This document shows positions 14,142-23,699 of a stretch of DNA of 32,866 nt, piece by piece (positions within the stretch are counted from its first letter, which is position 1; each line of letters begins with the position of its first letter). The translations under genes and the position numbers were made by a program. This DNA is from Myxococcales bacterium. Its GTDB lineage: Bacteria > Myxococcota_A > Polyangia > Polyangiales > Polyangiaceae. The stretch spans positions 1 to 32,866 of the forward strand of contig JAUVCD010000009.1 of NCBI GenBank assembly GCA_030590865.1, read 5' to 3'. The notes beneath the pieces were generated by a model, which did no database searches, had not been told where the DNA came from, and saw only the letters and a program-made list of their open reading frames with translations.

Positions 14142-14351
14142 GTGGACATCAAGGAACTGCGTGAGTGCACCAACGAGCGGCTGCTTGAGCTCGAGAAGAA
14201 CCTGCGGCGTCAGGTCTTCGATGCGCGCATCAAGAACTTCACTAGTCAGCTGGACGACACCGGGTCGATCCGGCGCACGCGGCGTGACCTCGCCCGTGTG
14301 AAGACCATTCTCAACGCGCGTGCCGGCGAGGCACCCGAGGAGACCGAATGA
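14142..14351 (+). CDS. rpmC: 50S ribosomal protein L29
   Basis: Small helical protein at the exit-tunnel rim, where trigger factor and SRP dock. The 69 residues include the hallmark LRRQVFDARI...TSQLDD...RRTRRDLARVKTIL. GTG start, preceded by GAGAGGAC. The stop overlaps the start of rpsQ (ATGA), so translation is coupled. Confidence 0.96.
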   Translation: MDIKELRECTNERLLELEKNLRRQVFDARIKNFTSQLDDTGSIRRTRRDLARVKTILNARAGEAPEETE

Positions 14352-14653
14352 TGGCTGACTCCGCAACAGAGAATGCGACCACCAAGCGCGGCTTTCGTCG
14401 TCGGTTGGTCGGGACGGTCAAGAGCGACAAGATGGACAAGACGGTCATCGTCGAGGTGTCTCGGCGTACGGCTGCCCCTAAGTACCGGAAGTACGTCAGG
14501 TCTCAGAAGCGTTACAAGGCTCACGACGAGAAGAACGAGTACTGCATCGGCGATCAGGTCGAGATCAAGGAATTCCGGCCCATCTCCAAGGACAAGCGCT
14601 GGATCGTAACTCGCATGATTCGCGAGTCAGCTGATCGCGGCGTCGCCAAGTAG
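14348..14653 (+). CDS. rpsQ: 30S ribosomal protein S17
   Basis: Primary 16S rRNA-binding protein with an OB fold. The 101 residues include [20 protein letters not shown], the [18 protein letters not shown] segment and [10 protein letters not shown]. About 14 residues precede the usual start, similar to other myxobacterial forms. Two adjacent ATGs (14348, 14351) could initiate; the first overlaps the rpmC stop. Confidence 0.97.
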   Translation: MMADSATENATTKRGFRRRLVGTVKSDKMDKTVIVEVSRRTAAPKYRKYVRSQKRYKAHDEKNEYCIGDQVEIKEFRPISKDKRWIVTRMIRESADRGVAK

Positions 14654-14663
14654 GAGCACCGAG

Positions 14664-15032
14664 ATGATTCAGGTCGAGAGCAAGCTCGAGATCGCCGATA
14701 ACTCGGGCGCCAAGGTGGTTCGTTGCATCAAGGTCCTCGGTGGTTCCCGCCGCCGTTATGCCGGGCTAGGGGACATCGTGGTGGTCTCCATCGTCGAGTG
14801 CCTCCCCAATACGAAGGTGAAGAAGGGTGAGATTGCGCGGGCCGTCATCGTCCGCACCGCCCAAGAGCACCGTCGTGCTGATGGCAGTTATATCAAGTTC
14901 GACAAGAACAGCGCCGTCCTTCTAGGGCCCCAACAGGAACCCATTGGTACGCGCATCTTCGGACCAGTGGCTCGCGAGCTGCGGGCCCGCAAGTTCATGA
15001 AAATCGTCTCGCTCGCGCCGGAGGTGCTGTGA
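14664..15032 (+). CDS. rplN: 50S ribosomal protein L14
   Basis: Subunit-interface protein that contacts L19 and 16S helix 14. The 122-residue product is the standard length and starts [19 protein letters not shown] with [15 protein letters not shown] and [14 protein letters not shown] later. A GGAG site precedes the ATG. Its TGA overlaps the ATG of rplX. Confidence 0.98.
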   Translation: MIQVESKLEIADNSGAKVVRCIKVLGGSRRRYAGLGDIVVVSIVECLPNTKVKKGEIARAVIVRTAQEHRRADGSYIKFDKNSAVLLGPQQEPIGTRIFGPVARELRARKFMKIVSLAPEVL

Positions 15033-15349
15033 TGCAGCGGCTGAGAGTTGGCGACCTGGTTCAGATCGTGACCGGGAAGGACAAGGGGAAGCGCGGTAAG
15101 ATCACGCGCTTGCTGAAAGACGACGACCGGGTCCTGGTCGAGGGCCTCAACAAGGTCACCCGGCATACCCGTCCTGATCAGCGCAATACCGAAGGTGGAC
15201 GGCTCCAAAAGGAAGCGCCGTTGCATGTTTCGAATGTGATGCTCATCGATGTGGACAGCGACAAGCCGACCCGTGTGAAGTTCGTCGATGACGACGAGGC
15301 CGGTCGGCACCGAGTCGCCGTAAGCGGCGCGGAGCTCAAGCAGGGTTAG
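15032..15349 (+). CDS. rplX: 50S ribosomal protein L24
   Basis: Assembly-initiating 23S rRNA-binding protein. The 105 residues begin with the KOW motif ([19 protein letters not shown]) and continue [15 protein letters not shown] and [19 protein letters not shown] 15032 overlaps the rplN TGA and has GGAGG just upstream; a GTG at 15029 is less well placed. Confidence 0.97.
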   Translation: MQRLRVGDLVQIVTGKDKGKRGKITRLLKDDDRVLVEGLNKVTRHTRPDQRNTEGGRLQKEAPLHVSNVMLIDVDSDKPTRVKFVDDDEAGRHRVAVSGAELKQG

Positions 15350-15351
15350 TC

Positions 15352-16020
15352 ATGGCCAAGCAGGACAAAAATCAGGGCGCCAAGGGCAAAGGCGACAAGG
15401 GCGGTAAGGGCGGCAAAGGCGCCAAGGCCGCAAGCGCCGAGCCTCAGGGTTACGAGCCTGGCTACACCGCCCGTCTCAGCAAGCGCTATACCGATGTGGC
15501 GGCCCCCGCGCTTCAAGAGAAGTTCAAGTACCCGAACCGCATGATGGTTCCGCGGCTTGAGAAGATTGTGTTGAACATGGGGCTCGGTGAAGCGGTCGCC
15601 AATCCCAAGATCGTCGACTCGGCGGTCGAGGACCTGCGGGCGATCACCGGCCAGGCGCCTACCGTGCGGCGGGCGCGAAAGTCGATCGCCAGCTTCAAGC
15701 TTCGCGAGGGCGTCGCGATTGGTGCCAAGGTCACCCTGCGTCGCAATCGAATGTGGGAATTCGCCGACCGGTTCCTCAATATTGCATTGCCCCGCGTGCG
15801 TGACTTCAAGGGCGTAAGCCCCAAGGGTTTCGACGGGAATGGCAATTGCACCGTCGGCGTGAAGGAACAGATCATCTTCCCAGAGATTGACTACGACAAG
15901 GTCGATGCAATCCGTGGAATGAACATCTGTTTCGTAACCAGTGCGCCCACCGATGAAGAAGGGCGCGAGCTACTACGACAACTTGGAATGCCTTTCCGCG
16001 GCCTACCCATCGAGAGATAG
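15352..16020 (+). CDS. rplE: 50S ribosomal protein L5 with Gly/Lys-rich N-terminal extension
   Basis: 5S rRNA-binding central protuberance protein that touches P-site tRNA. From about residue 38 the protein follows the family ([81 protein letters not shown]). At 222 residues it is about 40 longer than usual, because of an N-terminal low-complexity tract made of GK and DK repeats. The ATG lies two bases after the rplX stop and there is no other well-placed start, so the tract is probably translated. Confidence 0.97.
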   Translation: MAKQDKNQGAKGKGDKGGKGGKGAKAASAEPQGYEPGYTARLSKRYTDVAAPALQEKFKYPNRMMVPRLEKIVLNMGLGEAVANPKIVDSAVEDLRAITGQAPTVRRARKSIASFKLREGVAIGAKVTLRRNRMWEFADRFLNIALPRVRDFKGVSPKGFDGNGNCTVGVKEQIIFPEIDYDKVDAIRGMNICFVTSAPTDEEGRELLRQLGMPFRGLPIER

Positions 16021-16050
16021 GGCCAAGCGAACGATAGAGGGACTTCAGAC

Positions 16051-16236
16051 ATGGCGCGTGCACAAGCCTATGCGAAGCTGAATCGGCCACCGAAGTTTTC
16101 GACCCGGCATCGAAATCGGTGCAAAGTTTGCGGCCGATCTCGCGGCTACTACCGCGATTTCGAGCTCTGCCGAATCTGTATGCGCATGCTGGCCCTGCGT
16201 GGCGAGCTCCCTGGCGTAACCAAAGCGAGTTGGTGA
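16051..16236 (+). CDS. rpsN: 30S ribosomal protein S14, zinc-binding type
   Basis: Small-subunit head protein of the short, zinc-binding (type Z) class, 61 residues, with Cys24, Cys27, Cys40 and Cys43 forming CxxC-x12-CxxC. The end LPGVTKASW is typical. Having the zinc form means its synthesis depends on zinc supply; no zinc-free paralogue is in this window. Confidence 0.98.
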   Translation: MARAQAYAKLNRPPKFSTRHRNRCKVCGRSRGYYRDFELCRICMRMLALRGELPGVTKASW

Positions 16237-16240
16237 TCAG

Positions 16241-16639
16241 ATGGCAACAGATCCCATTTCTGACATGTTGGCGCGCATTCGCAACGCCATCGGTGCTCGG
16301 CACGACCGGACCATCATGCCGTTGAATCGGCTGAAGATGCGGGTGGCTGAGATTCTCAAGCAAGAGGGCTACATCGCCGATGTGCGTGAAGCCGACCCCG
16401 ACAAGGGGCACCGGAAGTTCGAGATCATCCTCAAGTATGGTCGTGGCCAAAAGAGCGCCATTGACGGACTGAGGCGGGTTTCGAAGCCGGGCCGGCGAGT
16501 CTACGTGAGGCACGATAGTATTCCCCACGTCGTCTCGGGTTTGGGCGTCTCGATCTTGAGCACCTCTAGCGGTGTGATGACTGATGGCGAGGCACGTCGG
16601 CGTCGCGTCGGCGGAGAGATTCTCTGCGAGGTTTGGTGA
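16241..16639 (+). CDS. rpsH: 30S ribosomal protein S8
   Basis: Central-domain 16S rRNA-binding protein; in E. coli it also represses the spc operon. The 132 residues begin DPISDMLARIRNA and contain the C-terminal STSSGVMTDGEARRRRVGGEILCEVW core. It starts 4 bp after rpsN and its TGA overlaps the rplF ATG. Confidence 0.98.
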   Translation: MATDPISDMLARIRNAIGARHDRTIMPLNRLKMRVAEILKQEGYIADVREADPDKGHRKFEIILKYGRGQKSAIDGLRRVSKPGRRVYVRHDSIPHVVSGLGVSILSTSSGVMTDGEARRRRVGGEILCEVW

Positions 16640-17247
16640 TGGCTGGGTCAACCAAGAAAGCACCAACGGGCAGCAAGCCGCAGGCTGATGCAGGACCGCT
16701 TACGTCGCGGATCGGCAAGCAGCCGGTGACCTTGCCTAAAGGCGTGACCGCCACCATCAGCTCCAGCGACGTGCACGTCAAAGGACCGAAAGGTGCGCTG
16801 TCTCGAAAGCTGCCGGAGAGGACCAAGATCGCCCAGCAGGGCGATCTGTTGAACGTCACCTCCGACGCGCCGGGCCGGGCCGCGCCACGACTGCAAGGGT
16901 TGGCGCGGGCGCTGCTGGCCAACATGGTCACAGGCGTTTCAGTGGGCTACGAGAAGCGGCTCGAGTTGCATGGCACCGGTTACCGTGCCGAGCTCAAGGG
17001 CAAGACGCTGTTCTGCAGCTTGGGCTTCTCGAAGCAGATCGAATATCCGGTCCCCGATGGGATCGATGTCGATATCCCCAAAGATACCAAGGGCACACTG
17101 GTCATCCTCCGGGGCGCCGATAAGGAGGTCGTCGGGCAGACCGCGGCCACCATTCGAGCGTTCCGACCGCCAGAGCCATACGGCGGCAAAGGCGTTCGCT
17201 ACAAGGGCGAGCGGGTTCGCGAGAAGGCAGGGAAGGCAGGCAAGTAG
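16639..17247 (+). CDS. rplF: 50S ribosomal protein L6 with N-terminal extension
   Basis: Protein near the factor-binding site of the large subunit. From SRIGKQPVTLPKGV on it follows the family, with GYEKRLELHGTGYRAEL and the C-terminal PPEPYGGKGVRYKGERV. The start adds about 25 Lys/Ser/Gly-rich residues. ATG 16639 overlaps the rpsH stop and has GAGG upstream; TTG 16633 is possible but less likely. 202 residues. Confidence 0.97.
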   Translation: MAGSTKKAPTGSKPQADAGPLTSRIGKQPVTLPKGVTATISSSDVHVKGPKGALSRKLPERTKIAQQGDLLNVTSDAPGRAAPRLQGLARALLANMVTGVSVGYEKRLELHGTGYRAELKGKTLFCSLGFSKQIEYPVPDGIDVDIPKDTKGTLVILRGADKEVVGQTAATIRAFRPPEPYGGKGVRYKGERVREKAGKAGK

Positions 17248-17610
17248 ATGGCTTCTTCCAAAATTGATGGTCGTAAACGTCGCAAGCTGCGCATCCGCAA
17301 GCGGGTGATCGGGACGCCGGAGCGCCCGCGGCTGACGGTATATCGCAGTGCTCGTCACCTATACGCCCAGGTCATCGACGACCTGGCTGGATGCACCTTG
17401 GCCAGCGCCTCGACGCTGGCAAAGGACCTTCGTGGTGGTCTCGGCGAAGGCAACAAGACCGATGCGGCGAAGAAAGTCGGCGCATTGGTAGCCGAGCAGT
17501 GCAAGACCAAGAGTATCAACAAGGTCGTCTTCGACCGAAACGGTTACCTCTATCACGGGCGTATCAAGGCGCTTGCCGACGCAGCCCGCAATGGCGGTCT
17601 CGATTTTTGA
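17248..17610 (+). CDS. rplR: 50S ribosomal protein L18
   Basis: 5S rRNA-binding partner of L5. The 120 residues include the basic start [33 protein letters not shown] and the end [20 protein letters not shown]. The ATG follows the rplF stop with no gap. Confidence 0.97.
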   Translation: MASSKIDGRKRRKLRIRKRVIGTPERPRLTVYRSARHLYAQVIDDLAGCTLASASTLAKDLRGGLGEGNKTDAAKKVGALVAEQCKTKSINKVVFDRNGYLYHGRIKALADAARNGGLDF

Positions 17611-17621
17611 GTCACCCCTCT

Positions 17622-17639
17622 GCGGCGTCTGTGCGCCGC
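17622..17639 (+). promoter_or_regulatory. GC hairpin between rplR and rpsE
   Basis: GCGGCG (17622-17627) pairs perfectly with CGCCGC (17634-17639) over a 6-base loop in the 60-bp gap, one of the few gaps within this unit. No T-run follows; it may affect mRNA processing. Confidence 0.35.
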
Positions 17640-17670
17640 TGCACCTGACACTTCATAGCTAGGTTATCCG

Positions 17671-18291
17671 ATGGCGTTCGAGCATCACATAGACGAAGAA
17701 CGGATCAAGGAGCGGGTCATCTACATCAACCGCGTGGCCAAGGTGGTCAAGGGCGGTCGCCGCTTCAGCTTCTCCGCGCTGGTCGTGGTGGGCGATGAGT
17801 CTGGCCATGTGGGTGTCGGCCTGGGCAAGGCCAACGAGGTGCCCGAGGCGATTCGCAAGGGAAACGACCGTGCTCGCAAGGACATGTTCCTGGTGCCGCT
17901 AGACGGCGGGACCATTCCTCACGCGGTCATCGGTCGCGCCGGCGCTGGGCGCGTGCTGCTCAAGCCGGCCAGCCCGGGTACTGGCGTCATTGCCGGCGGT
18001 CCAGTGCGCGCGGTGGTGTCCTGTGCGGGCATCAGCGACGTGCTGACCAAGTCGCTCGGCTCGAGCAACCGGCACAACATCGTCAGCGCCACCGTCAACG
18101 CGCTCCAGGTCCTCAGGAGCCCGGAAGCGTTTGCAGCGAAGCGTGAGCTATCCCGCGATCGCATCGACCATCAGTCCCGAGCGGCGGTGCACAAGGGCGC
18201 CTCGAAGGCTGGCATTGGGCCCCTCGAGGAGCAGCAGCAGCAGCAGGAGCCCGAGGTGCAGCGTCGCCCCACTCCAGGAGCTGAGCAATGA
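17671..18291 (+). CDS. rpsE: 30S ribosomal protein S5 with Gln-rich tail
   Basis: Small-subunit protein at the mRNA entry tunnel, important for accuracy. The double-stranded-RNA-binding-like part ([29 protein letters not shown]) and the GIGLGK-like [10 protein letters not shown] segment, then [11 protein letters not shown] and [16 protein letters not shown], are standard. The C-terminus (about 185-206) is a non-conserved stretch with five successive Gln coded by a CAG run. Its stop overlaps rpmD. Confidence 0.97.
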   Translation: MAFEHHIDEERIKERVIYINRVAKVVKGGRRFSFSALVVVGDESGHVGVGLGKANEVPEAIRKGNDRARKDMFLVPLDGGTIPHAVIGRAGAGRVLLKPASPGTGVIAGGPVRAVVSCAGISDVLTKSLGSSNRHNIVSATVNALQVLRSPEAFAAKRELSRDRIDHQSRAAVHKGASKAGIGPLEEQQQQQEPEVQRRPTPGAEQ

Positions 18292-18476
18292 GCACCCAGC
18301 TAGTTGTGACCCAGATCCACAGTCAGATCACCCATCCCCAGAAGATTCGCCGGGTGCTCAAAGGACTGGGGCTCGGGCGCATTGGTCGCACGGTGACGGT
18401 GGCGAACACGCCGTCGTTCCGTGGGATGATCAAAAAGGTGATTCACCTGGTCTCGGTCGAGGAGACCAAGGCGTAG
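18288..18476 (+). CDS. rpmD: 50S ribosomal protein L30
   Basis: Small large-subunit protein of 62 residues with the core [30 protein letters not shown] and the end [15 protein letters not shown] 18288 overlaps the rpsE stop (ATGA). Confidence 0.96.
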   Translation: MSTQLVVTQIHSQITHPQKIRRVLKGLGLGRIGRTVTVANTPSFRGMIKKVIHLVSVEETKA

Positions 18477-18492
18477 CGGCGCGAGGATGGTC

Positions 18493-18987
18493 ATGTCAGT
18501 TCTTTCGAATCTCAAGCCGCCTCCAGGTGCCAAGCGCACGCATTGTCGCGTGGGTCGTGGCCCAGGCTCAGGCAAAGGCAAGACCTGCGGTCGCGGGCAG
18601 AACGGCCAGGGGTCGCGCTCTGGTAGTGGCGGCAGGTTGCACTTCGAGGGCGGTCAGATGCCGCTCCAGCGGCGGTTGCCCAAGCGGGGCTTCAAGAACA
18701 TTCACTCCGCCCGGGTGGCCAATGTCAACGTGGGCACCCTAGACACCTTCGCGGACGGTGACGAGATCACCGTCGAGGTGCTCCGGGACAAGCGGTTGAT
18801 CAAGGGGCGCTTTGACGTTCTCAAGGTTCTCGGTGGCGGCGAGCTCACCAAGAAGCTGACGGTGAAGGCTCATGGCTTCTCCGCGGTCGCCGCGGCCAAG
18901 ATAGCGAAGGCCGGTGGGAAAGCTGAGGTCCTGTCACGGAAGGGACCCGCCAAAGCGTCCGACCAAAGCAAGGGAGCGGATGCCTGA
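18493..18987 (+). CDS. rplO: 50S ribosomal protein L15
   Basis: Late-assembly 23S rRNA-binding protein. The 164 residues show the glycine/arginine-rich N-terminus (RVGRGPGSGKGKTCGRG), HFEGGQMPLQRRLPKRGF and the C-terminal domain LTKKLTVKAHGFSAVAAAKI. ATG 18493 is chosen because GAGG lies six bases upstream; ATG 18487 overlaps that site. Confidence 0.96.
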   Translation: MSVLSNLKPPPGAKRTHCRVGRGPGSGKGKTCGRGQNGQGSRSGSGGRLHFEGGQMPLQRRLPKRGFKNIHSARVANVNVGTLDTFADGDEITVEVLRDKRLIKGRFDVLKVLGGGELTKKLTVKAHGFSAVAAAKIAKAGGKAEVLSRKGPAKASDQSKGADA

Positions 18988-19039
18988 GATTGGGGCCTCG
19001 TTCCTGATTTTTTGACCAAGTCCAGGAAGTCTACAGGCA

Positions 19040-20371
19040 ATGACGACGCTGGCTGGCCTTAGAAATTGGCACAAAGTTCCGGAGCTACGGCGCCGGATCA
19101 TTTTCACGTTGGGCATGCTGGCCGTCTATCGCGTAGGCGTCTTCATCACGACGCCCGGCGTGGACCGCAACGCGATGCGCCAGTTCATGTCGGGCCAATC
19201 GGGCAACCTGCTCGGCTTCTTCAACCTGTTCACCGGCGGTGCGCTGCAGAATCTGTCGATCTTCGCCCTGGGCATCATGCCCTACATTTCGTCGTCCATC
19301 ATTCTGCAGCTGATGGGCATGGTGTATCAGCCGATCGCCGAGCTGAAGAAGGAAGGTGAAGCCGGTCGGCGCAAGCTCGACCAGTACACCCGCTACGGCA
19401 CCGTTGCGCTGTCCGCATTTCAGGCCTTCGGCATCAGCAAGTTTATCGAGGGGCTGTCCTCCGGCGAGGCCGGCGCTGGCATCGTCAACAACCCGGGTAT
19501 CGGCTTCCAGCTGATGACGGTCATCACCCTGACGACCGGCACCTGCTTCTTGATGTGGCTTGGTGAGCAGATCACCGAGCGCGGTATCGGCAACGGCATC
19601 TCGCTGATCATCATGGCCGGTATCATCTCCGGCGCTCCCGGGGCCATCGTGGCCTACTTCCAGCAGAATCAGGGCGACCCGCGGCCCCTCACGATGGCGT
19701 CCGTCGTGGCGGTCTTCGTGATTTGCGTGGCGATTGTGGCCTTCTTCGAGAATGGGCGACGGCTCATTCCGATCGTCTACTCAAGACGACAGGTCGGGAG
19801 ACGGGTCTACGGTGGCCAGCAGGCCCATCTACCCCTCAAGGTCAACACCGCCGGCGTGATTCCGCCGATCTTCGCCTCCTCGCTGCTGATGTTTCCGGCC
19901 ACCCTCGCCAGCATGAACGTGCCGGGCATGGACATGCTCCAACAGATCGTCAACCGCGGCGACTGGGTGTTCAACACCGGCTTCGCCCTGCTCATCATCT
20001 TCTTCTGCTTCTTCTACACCAACGTGGTGTTTCAGCCGGTGGACGTGGCGGAGAACCTGAAGAAGCAGCAGGCCAATATCCCCGGGATTCGGCCAGGCAA
20101 ACAGACCGCCGAGTTCATCGACCACGTCATGCAGCGGATCACCGCCTGCGGCGCCATGTACGTGGCGTTCATCTGCGTGGTGCCCGCAATTCTCGGGCAG
20201 ATGATTCGCGTGCAGATCACCTTTGGCGGCACGACGATCATGATCGTCGTGGGCGTCGCGCTCGACACGATTCGGCAGATAGAAGGCCATCTCCTCAAGC
20301 GCAGCTACGAGGGGCTTACGGGGACTGGTCAAGCACGTGTTCGGGGCCGACGGGTGGTCCACAATACCTGA
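19040..20371 (+). CDS. secY: Protein translocase subunit SecY
   Basis: Central pore of the Sec translocon in the inner membrane. The 443 residues carry the family signature segments LSIFALGIMPYISSSIILQLM and GNGISLIIMAGI, the PVDVAENLKKQ region and LLKRSYEGL near the end, with ten expected membrane helices. AGGAAG lies before the ATG. Usually followed by adk and map; here a 208-bp gap leads to infA instead. Confidence 0.98.
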   Translation: MTTLAGLRNWHKVPELRRRIIFTLGMLAVYRVGVFITTPGVDRNAMRQFMSGQSGNLLGFFNLFTGGALQNLSIFALGIMPYISSSIILQLMGMVYQPIAELKKEGEAGRRKLDQYTRYGTVALSAFQAFGISKFIEGLSSGEAGAGIVNNPGIGFQLMTVITLTTGTCFLMWLGEQITERGIGNGISLIIMAGIISGAPGAIVAYFQQNQGDPRPLTMASVVAVFVICVAIVAFFENGRRLIPIVYSRRQVGRRVYGGQQAHLPLKVNTAGVIPPIFASSLLMFPATLASMNVPGMDMLQQIVNRGDWVFNTGFALLIIFFCFFYTNVVFQPVDVAENLKKQQANIPGIRPGKQTAEFIDHVMQRITACGAMYVAFICVVPAILGQMIRVQITFGGTTIMIVVGVALDTIRQIEGHLLKRSYEGLTGTGQARVRGRRVVHNT

Positions 20372-20449
20372 GGAACTCGGGACACTAAGACAGACGATTG
20401 GGATTGAGAGGATGGGTTGGTGATCTTGGACGAGCGGAACAGCGGTCAA

Positions 20450-20468
20450 CGGACCGATAAACGGTCTG
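20450..20468. promoter_or_regulatory. Imperfect inverted repeat touching the infA promoter
   Basis: CGGACCG (20450-20456) and CGGTCTG (20462-20468) form a 7-bp repeat with one mismatch around ATAAA. Its right arm overlaps the -35 box, as a repressor site would; it could also be a weak hairpin behind secY. Confidence 0.35.
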
Positions 20469-20494
20469 GACAGATGGACGATCTTGTCTATAAT
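20467..20494 (+). promoter_or_regulatory. Sigma-70-type promoter of infA
   Basis: TGGACA (20467-20472), 16-bp spacer, and a perfect TATAAT (20489-20494). Transcription would start near 20501, about 80 bases before infA, giving the alpha-type operon its own promoter independent of secY. Confidence 0.7.
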
Positions 20495-20579
20495 CCGCCG
20501 CCCCTCAATGCCCCGATGGCGCGTCACGACGATATCAGGTACCTAATGTCCACCGAAACAGCAGAGGCAGAGTGATTTA

Positions 20580-20849
20580 ATGGCTCGCCGACGACCAGGA
20601 GGGAGAAGCCGCCGCAACCGGGGTCCCAGGGAACCCAAAGAAGACAAGCTGACATTTGATGGTGTGGTCGACGAGGCTTTGCCCAACGCGATGTTTCGTG
20701 TGACCGCCGAAAATGGTCTTCAGATCCTGGCCACCATCAGCGGCCGAATGCGGCGCTACTACATTCGAATTCTCCCAGGCGATCGTGTCACGGTCGAGGT
20801 TTCGCCCTACGACCCGAGCCGAGGTCGCATCACCTACCGACACAAGTAA
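20580..20849 (+). CDS. infA: Translation initiation factor IF-1 with Arg-rich N-terminal extension
   Basis: IF-1 blocks the ribosomal A site during initiation. From [20 protein letters not shown] the OB-fold sequence is standard ([35 protein letters not shown]). The protein is 89 residues against about 72, because of some 17 Arg/Gly/Pro-rich residues at the start. First gene of the downstream unit, behind its own promoter. Confidence 0.97.
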   Translation: MARRRPGGRSRRNRGPREPKEDKLTFDGVVDEALPNAMFRVTAENGLQILATISGRMRRYYIRILPGDRVTVEVSPYDPSRGRITYRHK

Positions 20850-20934
20850 CTACTGTTCTACTCAAGGTACGACCCAACGAGCGACGACCCACCGTCTGTT
20901 GCGCCCCTTGACCCGCCCACAGGAAGCTCACGCC

Positions 20935-21051
20935 ATGAAGGTTCGACCGAGCGTCAAGAAAATCTGCGAAAAGTGCAAGATCGTGCGTCGCCGCGGCGTC
21001 GTGCGTGTGATTTGCGATAACCCGCGCCACAAGCAGCGGCAAGGAAGCTGA
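20935..21051 (+). CDS. rpmJ: 50S ribosomal protein L36, zinc-binding type
   Basis: The 38-residue protein [14 protein letters not shown]... carries Cys11, Cys14, Cys27 and His32, the zinc ligands of the standard L36. AGGAAG sits eight bases before the ATG. It ends 3 bp before rpsM. Confidence 0.95.
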   Translation: MKVRPSVKKICEKCKIVRRRGVVRVICDNPRHKQRQGS

Positions 21052-21054
21052 CCC

Positions 21055-21429
21055 ATGGCACGTATAGCTGGCGTTGACCTGCCCCGTAGGAAGCACATCG
21101 TGTACGCGCTGCCGTACGTTTACGGCATTGGGAACACCCTCGCGCGCGTGGTCTGCAAGAAGGCCAAGATTGCGCCTGACAGGAAGGTCGACGAGCTGAC
21201 GGACGCGGAGGTGAAGACCATCCGCGAGGTCATCGACGCCCACGTCAAGGTCGAGGGTGATTTGCGGCGCGAGGTTCAGATGAACATCAAGCGCCTGATG
21301 GACCTCGGTTGCTATCGAGGTCTGCGTCACCGCCGTGGGCTGCCGTGCAACGGCCAGCGCACCCATACCAACGCGCGCACTCGCAAGGGGCCGCGCAAGC
21401 GCATGGTGCACCACCGCAAGAGGGGCTGA
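21055..21429 (+). CDS. rpsM: 30S ribosomal protein S13
   Basis: Small-subunit head protein bridging to the large subunit and P-site tRNA. The 124 residues start [19 protein letters not shown], include YGIGNTLA and the conserved [27 protein letters not shown] end. Follows rpmJ by 3 bp. Confidence 0.98.
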   Translation: MARIAGVDLPRRKHIVYALPYVYGIGNTLARVVCKKAKIAPDRKVDELTDAEVKTIREVIDAHVKVEGDLRREVQMNIKRLMDLGCYRGLRHRRGLPCNGQRTHTNARTRKGPRKRMVHHRKRG

Positions 21430-21500
21430 CAGCTCTCGCGGACGACTTAATCATCTTTGGCTTGAAACGAAGCTACTAGGCATCCGACAGGACAGCGACA

Positions 21501-21896
21501 ATGGCCACTTCGAGAGGCAGAGGACGAACCAAAAAGCGGGTTAAGAAGAACATCGCTAAAGGGATCGCGTACATCCGCTCGACGTTCAACAACACGATCA
21601 TTACGATCACGGACGTCAAGGGGAACACGATCTCCGCATGTTCTGCTGGAGCCCGAGGATTCAAGGGGTCACGCAAGTCGACCCCTTTCGCAGCTCAAGT
21701 TGCTGCTGAGCAGGCCGCCCGCGGGGCTCAGGATCACGGCATGCGTGCTGTGGCGGTCTTCGTGCGAGGCCCTGGCCCTGGTCGTGAAAGCGCCTTGCGT
21801 GCCATGCAGTCCGCTGGACTCCGAGTCACGCTGATTCGAGACATCACTTCCATTCCACACAACGGTTGCCGTCCGCCCAAGCGGCGCCGCGTCTGA
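21501..21896 (+). CDS. rpsK: 30S ribosomal protein S11
   Basis: Platform protein near the E site. The 131 residues contain [53 protein letters not shown] and the end [24 protein letters not shown] precedes the ATG after a 71-bp gap. Confidence 0.98.
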   Translation: MATSRGRGRTKKRVKKNIAKGIAYIRSTFNNTIITITDVKGNTISACSAGARGFKGSRKSTPFAAQVAAEQAARGAQDHGMRAVAVFVRGPGPGRESALRAMQSAGLRVTLIRDITSIPHNGCRPPKRRRV

Positions 21897-21906
21897 GAGA
21901 ATCGCC

Positions 21907-22536
21907 ATGGCACGCTACACTGGACCCGACTGCAAGCTCTGTCGCCGTGAGGCCATGAAGCTCTACATCAAGGGCGACCGCTGCTACTCGGAGAAGTGCG
22001 CCTTCACCCGACGCCCCTATCCACCGGGGCAGCACGGGCAAGGCCGCATCAAGCTCAGCGAGTATGCGATTCGTCTTCGAGAGAAGCAGAAGGTACGGCG
22101 CATCTACGGTGTATTGGAGAGCCAATTTCGTGGCTATTACCAATCCGCCGCAGGCCGGAAGGGCCGCACCGGTGAGTTGATGCTCTCGCTGCTCGAGCGG
22201 CGTCTCGACAATCTAGTCTATCGGTTTGGTTTCGCCGGCTCCCGCTCCGATGCGCGGCAGCTGCTGCGCCACGGGCATGTCAAAGTCAACGGCAAGCGCG
22301 TCGACGTGCCGTCCTTCGTGGCCAAGGTTGGCGACAAGATCGAGCTGGTTGATAAGGCGCAAAAATTCAAGCGCGTCGAAGCAGGCTCGGCGGGTGCAGA
22401 CCGCCGACCGATCCTGTCATGGCTCGAGGTGGACCGAGAGAAGTTCCTCGGAACCATCAAGGGCAATCCCGTACGCGAGGAGCTGAACGAGCCGCTCATC
22501 GATGAGCAGCTGGTGGTTGAATACTACTCTCGCTGA
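21907..22536 (+). CDS. rpsD: 30S ribosomal protein S4
   Basis: Primary 16S-binding protein and known autoregulator of its operon in several bacteria. The 209 residues have an N-terminal zinc-ligand set (Cys9, Cys12, Cys26, Cys31) and an S4 RNA-binding domain starting LERRLDNLVYRFGFAGSRSDARQLLRHGHVKVNG. Eleven bases after rpsK. Confidence 0.98.
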   Translation: MARYTGPDCKLCRREAMKLYIKGDRCYSEKCAFTRRPYPPGQHGQGRIKLSEYAIRLREKQKVRRIYGVLESQFRGYYQSAAGRKGRTGELMLSLLERRLDNLVYRFGFAGSRSDARQLLRHGHVKVNGKRVDVPSFVAKVGDKIELVDKAQKFKRVEAGSAGADRRPILSWLEVDREKFLGTIKGNPVREELNEPLIDEQLVVEYYSR

Positions 22537-22561
22537 ACCCAGTGCTCCGCGGGCAGAGGCG

Positions 22562-22591
22562 GTGCTGAGACTCGAGTGCGGGGCTCAGCAC
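22562..22591 (+). promoter_or_regulatory. Perfect 8-bp hairpin between rpsD and rpoA
   Basis: GTGCTGAG (22562-22569) pairs with CTCAGCAC (22584-22591) over 14 bases in the 128-bp gap. No T-run follows. It could attenuate or process the message so that rpoA differs in level from the ribosomal genes. Confidence 0.4.
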
Positions 22592-22664
22592 GGGACCTTC
22601 GCGCGAACCCAAGGAACGCTCGACTCGAATGGCTCGAGCCACCGCAAACTAGAGGAACAGGACC

Positions 22665-23699
22665 ATGGCCGACGAAACTGCACAACAGAGCTACATTGGG
22701 CGCAATTGGCGCGAGCTCATCCGTCCTCGTGGCGTGACGATGGATCAAGATCTGGCCACCAGTTCGTACGCCAAGTTCGTGTGCGAGCCTCTGGAGCGGG
22801 GCTTTGGCACCACGATCGGTAACTCCCTTCGACGGGTGCTGTTGTCATCCCTTCAGGGTCCGGCGGTCACGGCAGTGCGCATCGAAGGCGCTTTGCATGA
22901 GTTCACCACGATTCCCGACGTCGTCGAGGACGTGAGTGACATCGTGCTGAACATCAAAGAGGTCGTGTTCCAGGCGGCAGAGGCTAAGACCTATTCGGTG
23001 CGGATCGACAAGGAAGGTCCTGGTCCAATCTTGGCCGGCGACATCCAGCTCGTCGACGGGCTCGAAATTCTCAATCCCGACCACTTGGTGGCGGTGCTCG
23101 ATAAGAAGGGCCCATTCCAGGCTGAGCTCACGGTCAATGTGAGCCGCGGCTATGTGCCTGCGGAGCGCAACAAGACTCCGACGATGGCGCTGGGCACCAT
23201 TCCGGTGGACGCGCTCTTCTCCCCTGTTCGCAAGGTCAACTACCAGGTCACCAATGCCCGTGTCGGTCAGGTCACCGACTACGACAAGCTGATCCTGGAG
23301 GTGTGGACCGATGGCTCGGTGCCACCTGCTGATGCGGTGGCATTTGCGGCGAAGATCCTGAAGGAGCAGCTCAACATCTGGATCAACTTCGAGGAAGTTG
23401 AAGAGGTCTATCCGCAGCCCGGCGAAGAAGAAGAGCCTCTCAATGAGAATCTGTTCCGTTCCGTCGAAGAGCTCGAGCTCAGCGTGCGGTCTGCCAATTG
23501 TTTGCAGAACGCCAACATTCAGCTCATCGGCGAGCTGGTGCAGCGCACCGAGCAGGATATGCTGAAGACCAAGAACTTCGGCCGCAAGTCCTTGAAGGAA
23601 ATCAAAGAGATTCTCGCCAGTATGGGACTGTCGCTGGGAATGAAGACCGACAATTGGCTCCAGTTGCTCGAGCGCTGGAACGCCAGGAAGAATCAGTAA
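22665..23699 (+). CDS. rpoA: DNA-directed RNA polymerase subunit alpha
   Basis: Scaffold for polymerase assembly; the C-terminal domain binds UP elements and activators. The 344 residues have the N-terminal dimer domain ([50 protein letters not shown]) and the C-terminal domain ([49 protein letters not shown]). AGAGGA precedes the ATG. Slightly long for the family because of the N-terminus. Confidence 0.99.
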   Translation: MADETAQQSYIGRNWRELIRPRGVTMDQDLATSSYAKFVCEPLERGFGTTIGNSLRRVLLSSLQGPAVTAVRIEGALHEFTTIPDVVEDVSDIVLNIKEVVFQAAEAKTYSVRIDKEGPGPILAGDIQLVDGLEILNPDHLVAVLDKKGPFQAELTVNVSRGYVPAERNKTPTMALGTIPVDALFSPVRKVNYQVTNARVGQVTDYDKLILEVWTDGSVPPADAVAFAAKILKEQLNIWINFEEVEEVYPQPGEEEEPLNENLFRSVEELELSVRSANCLQNANIQLIGELVQRTEQDMLKTKNFGRKSLKEIKEILASMGLSLGMKTDNWLQLLERWNARKNQ

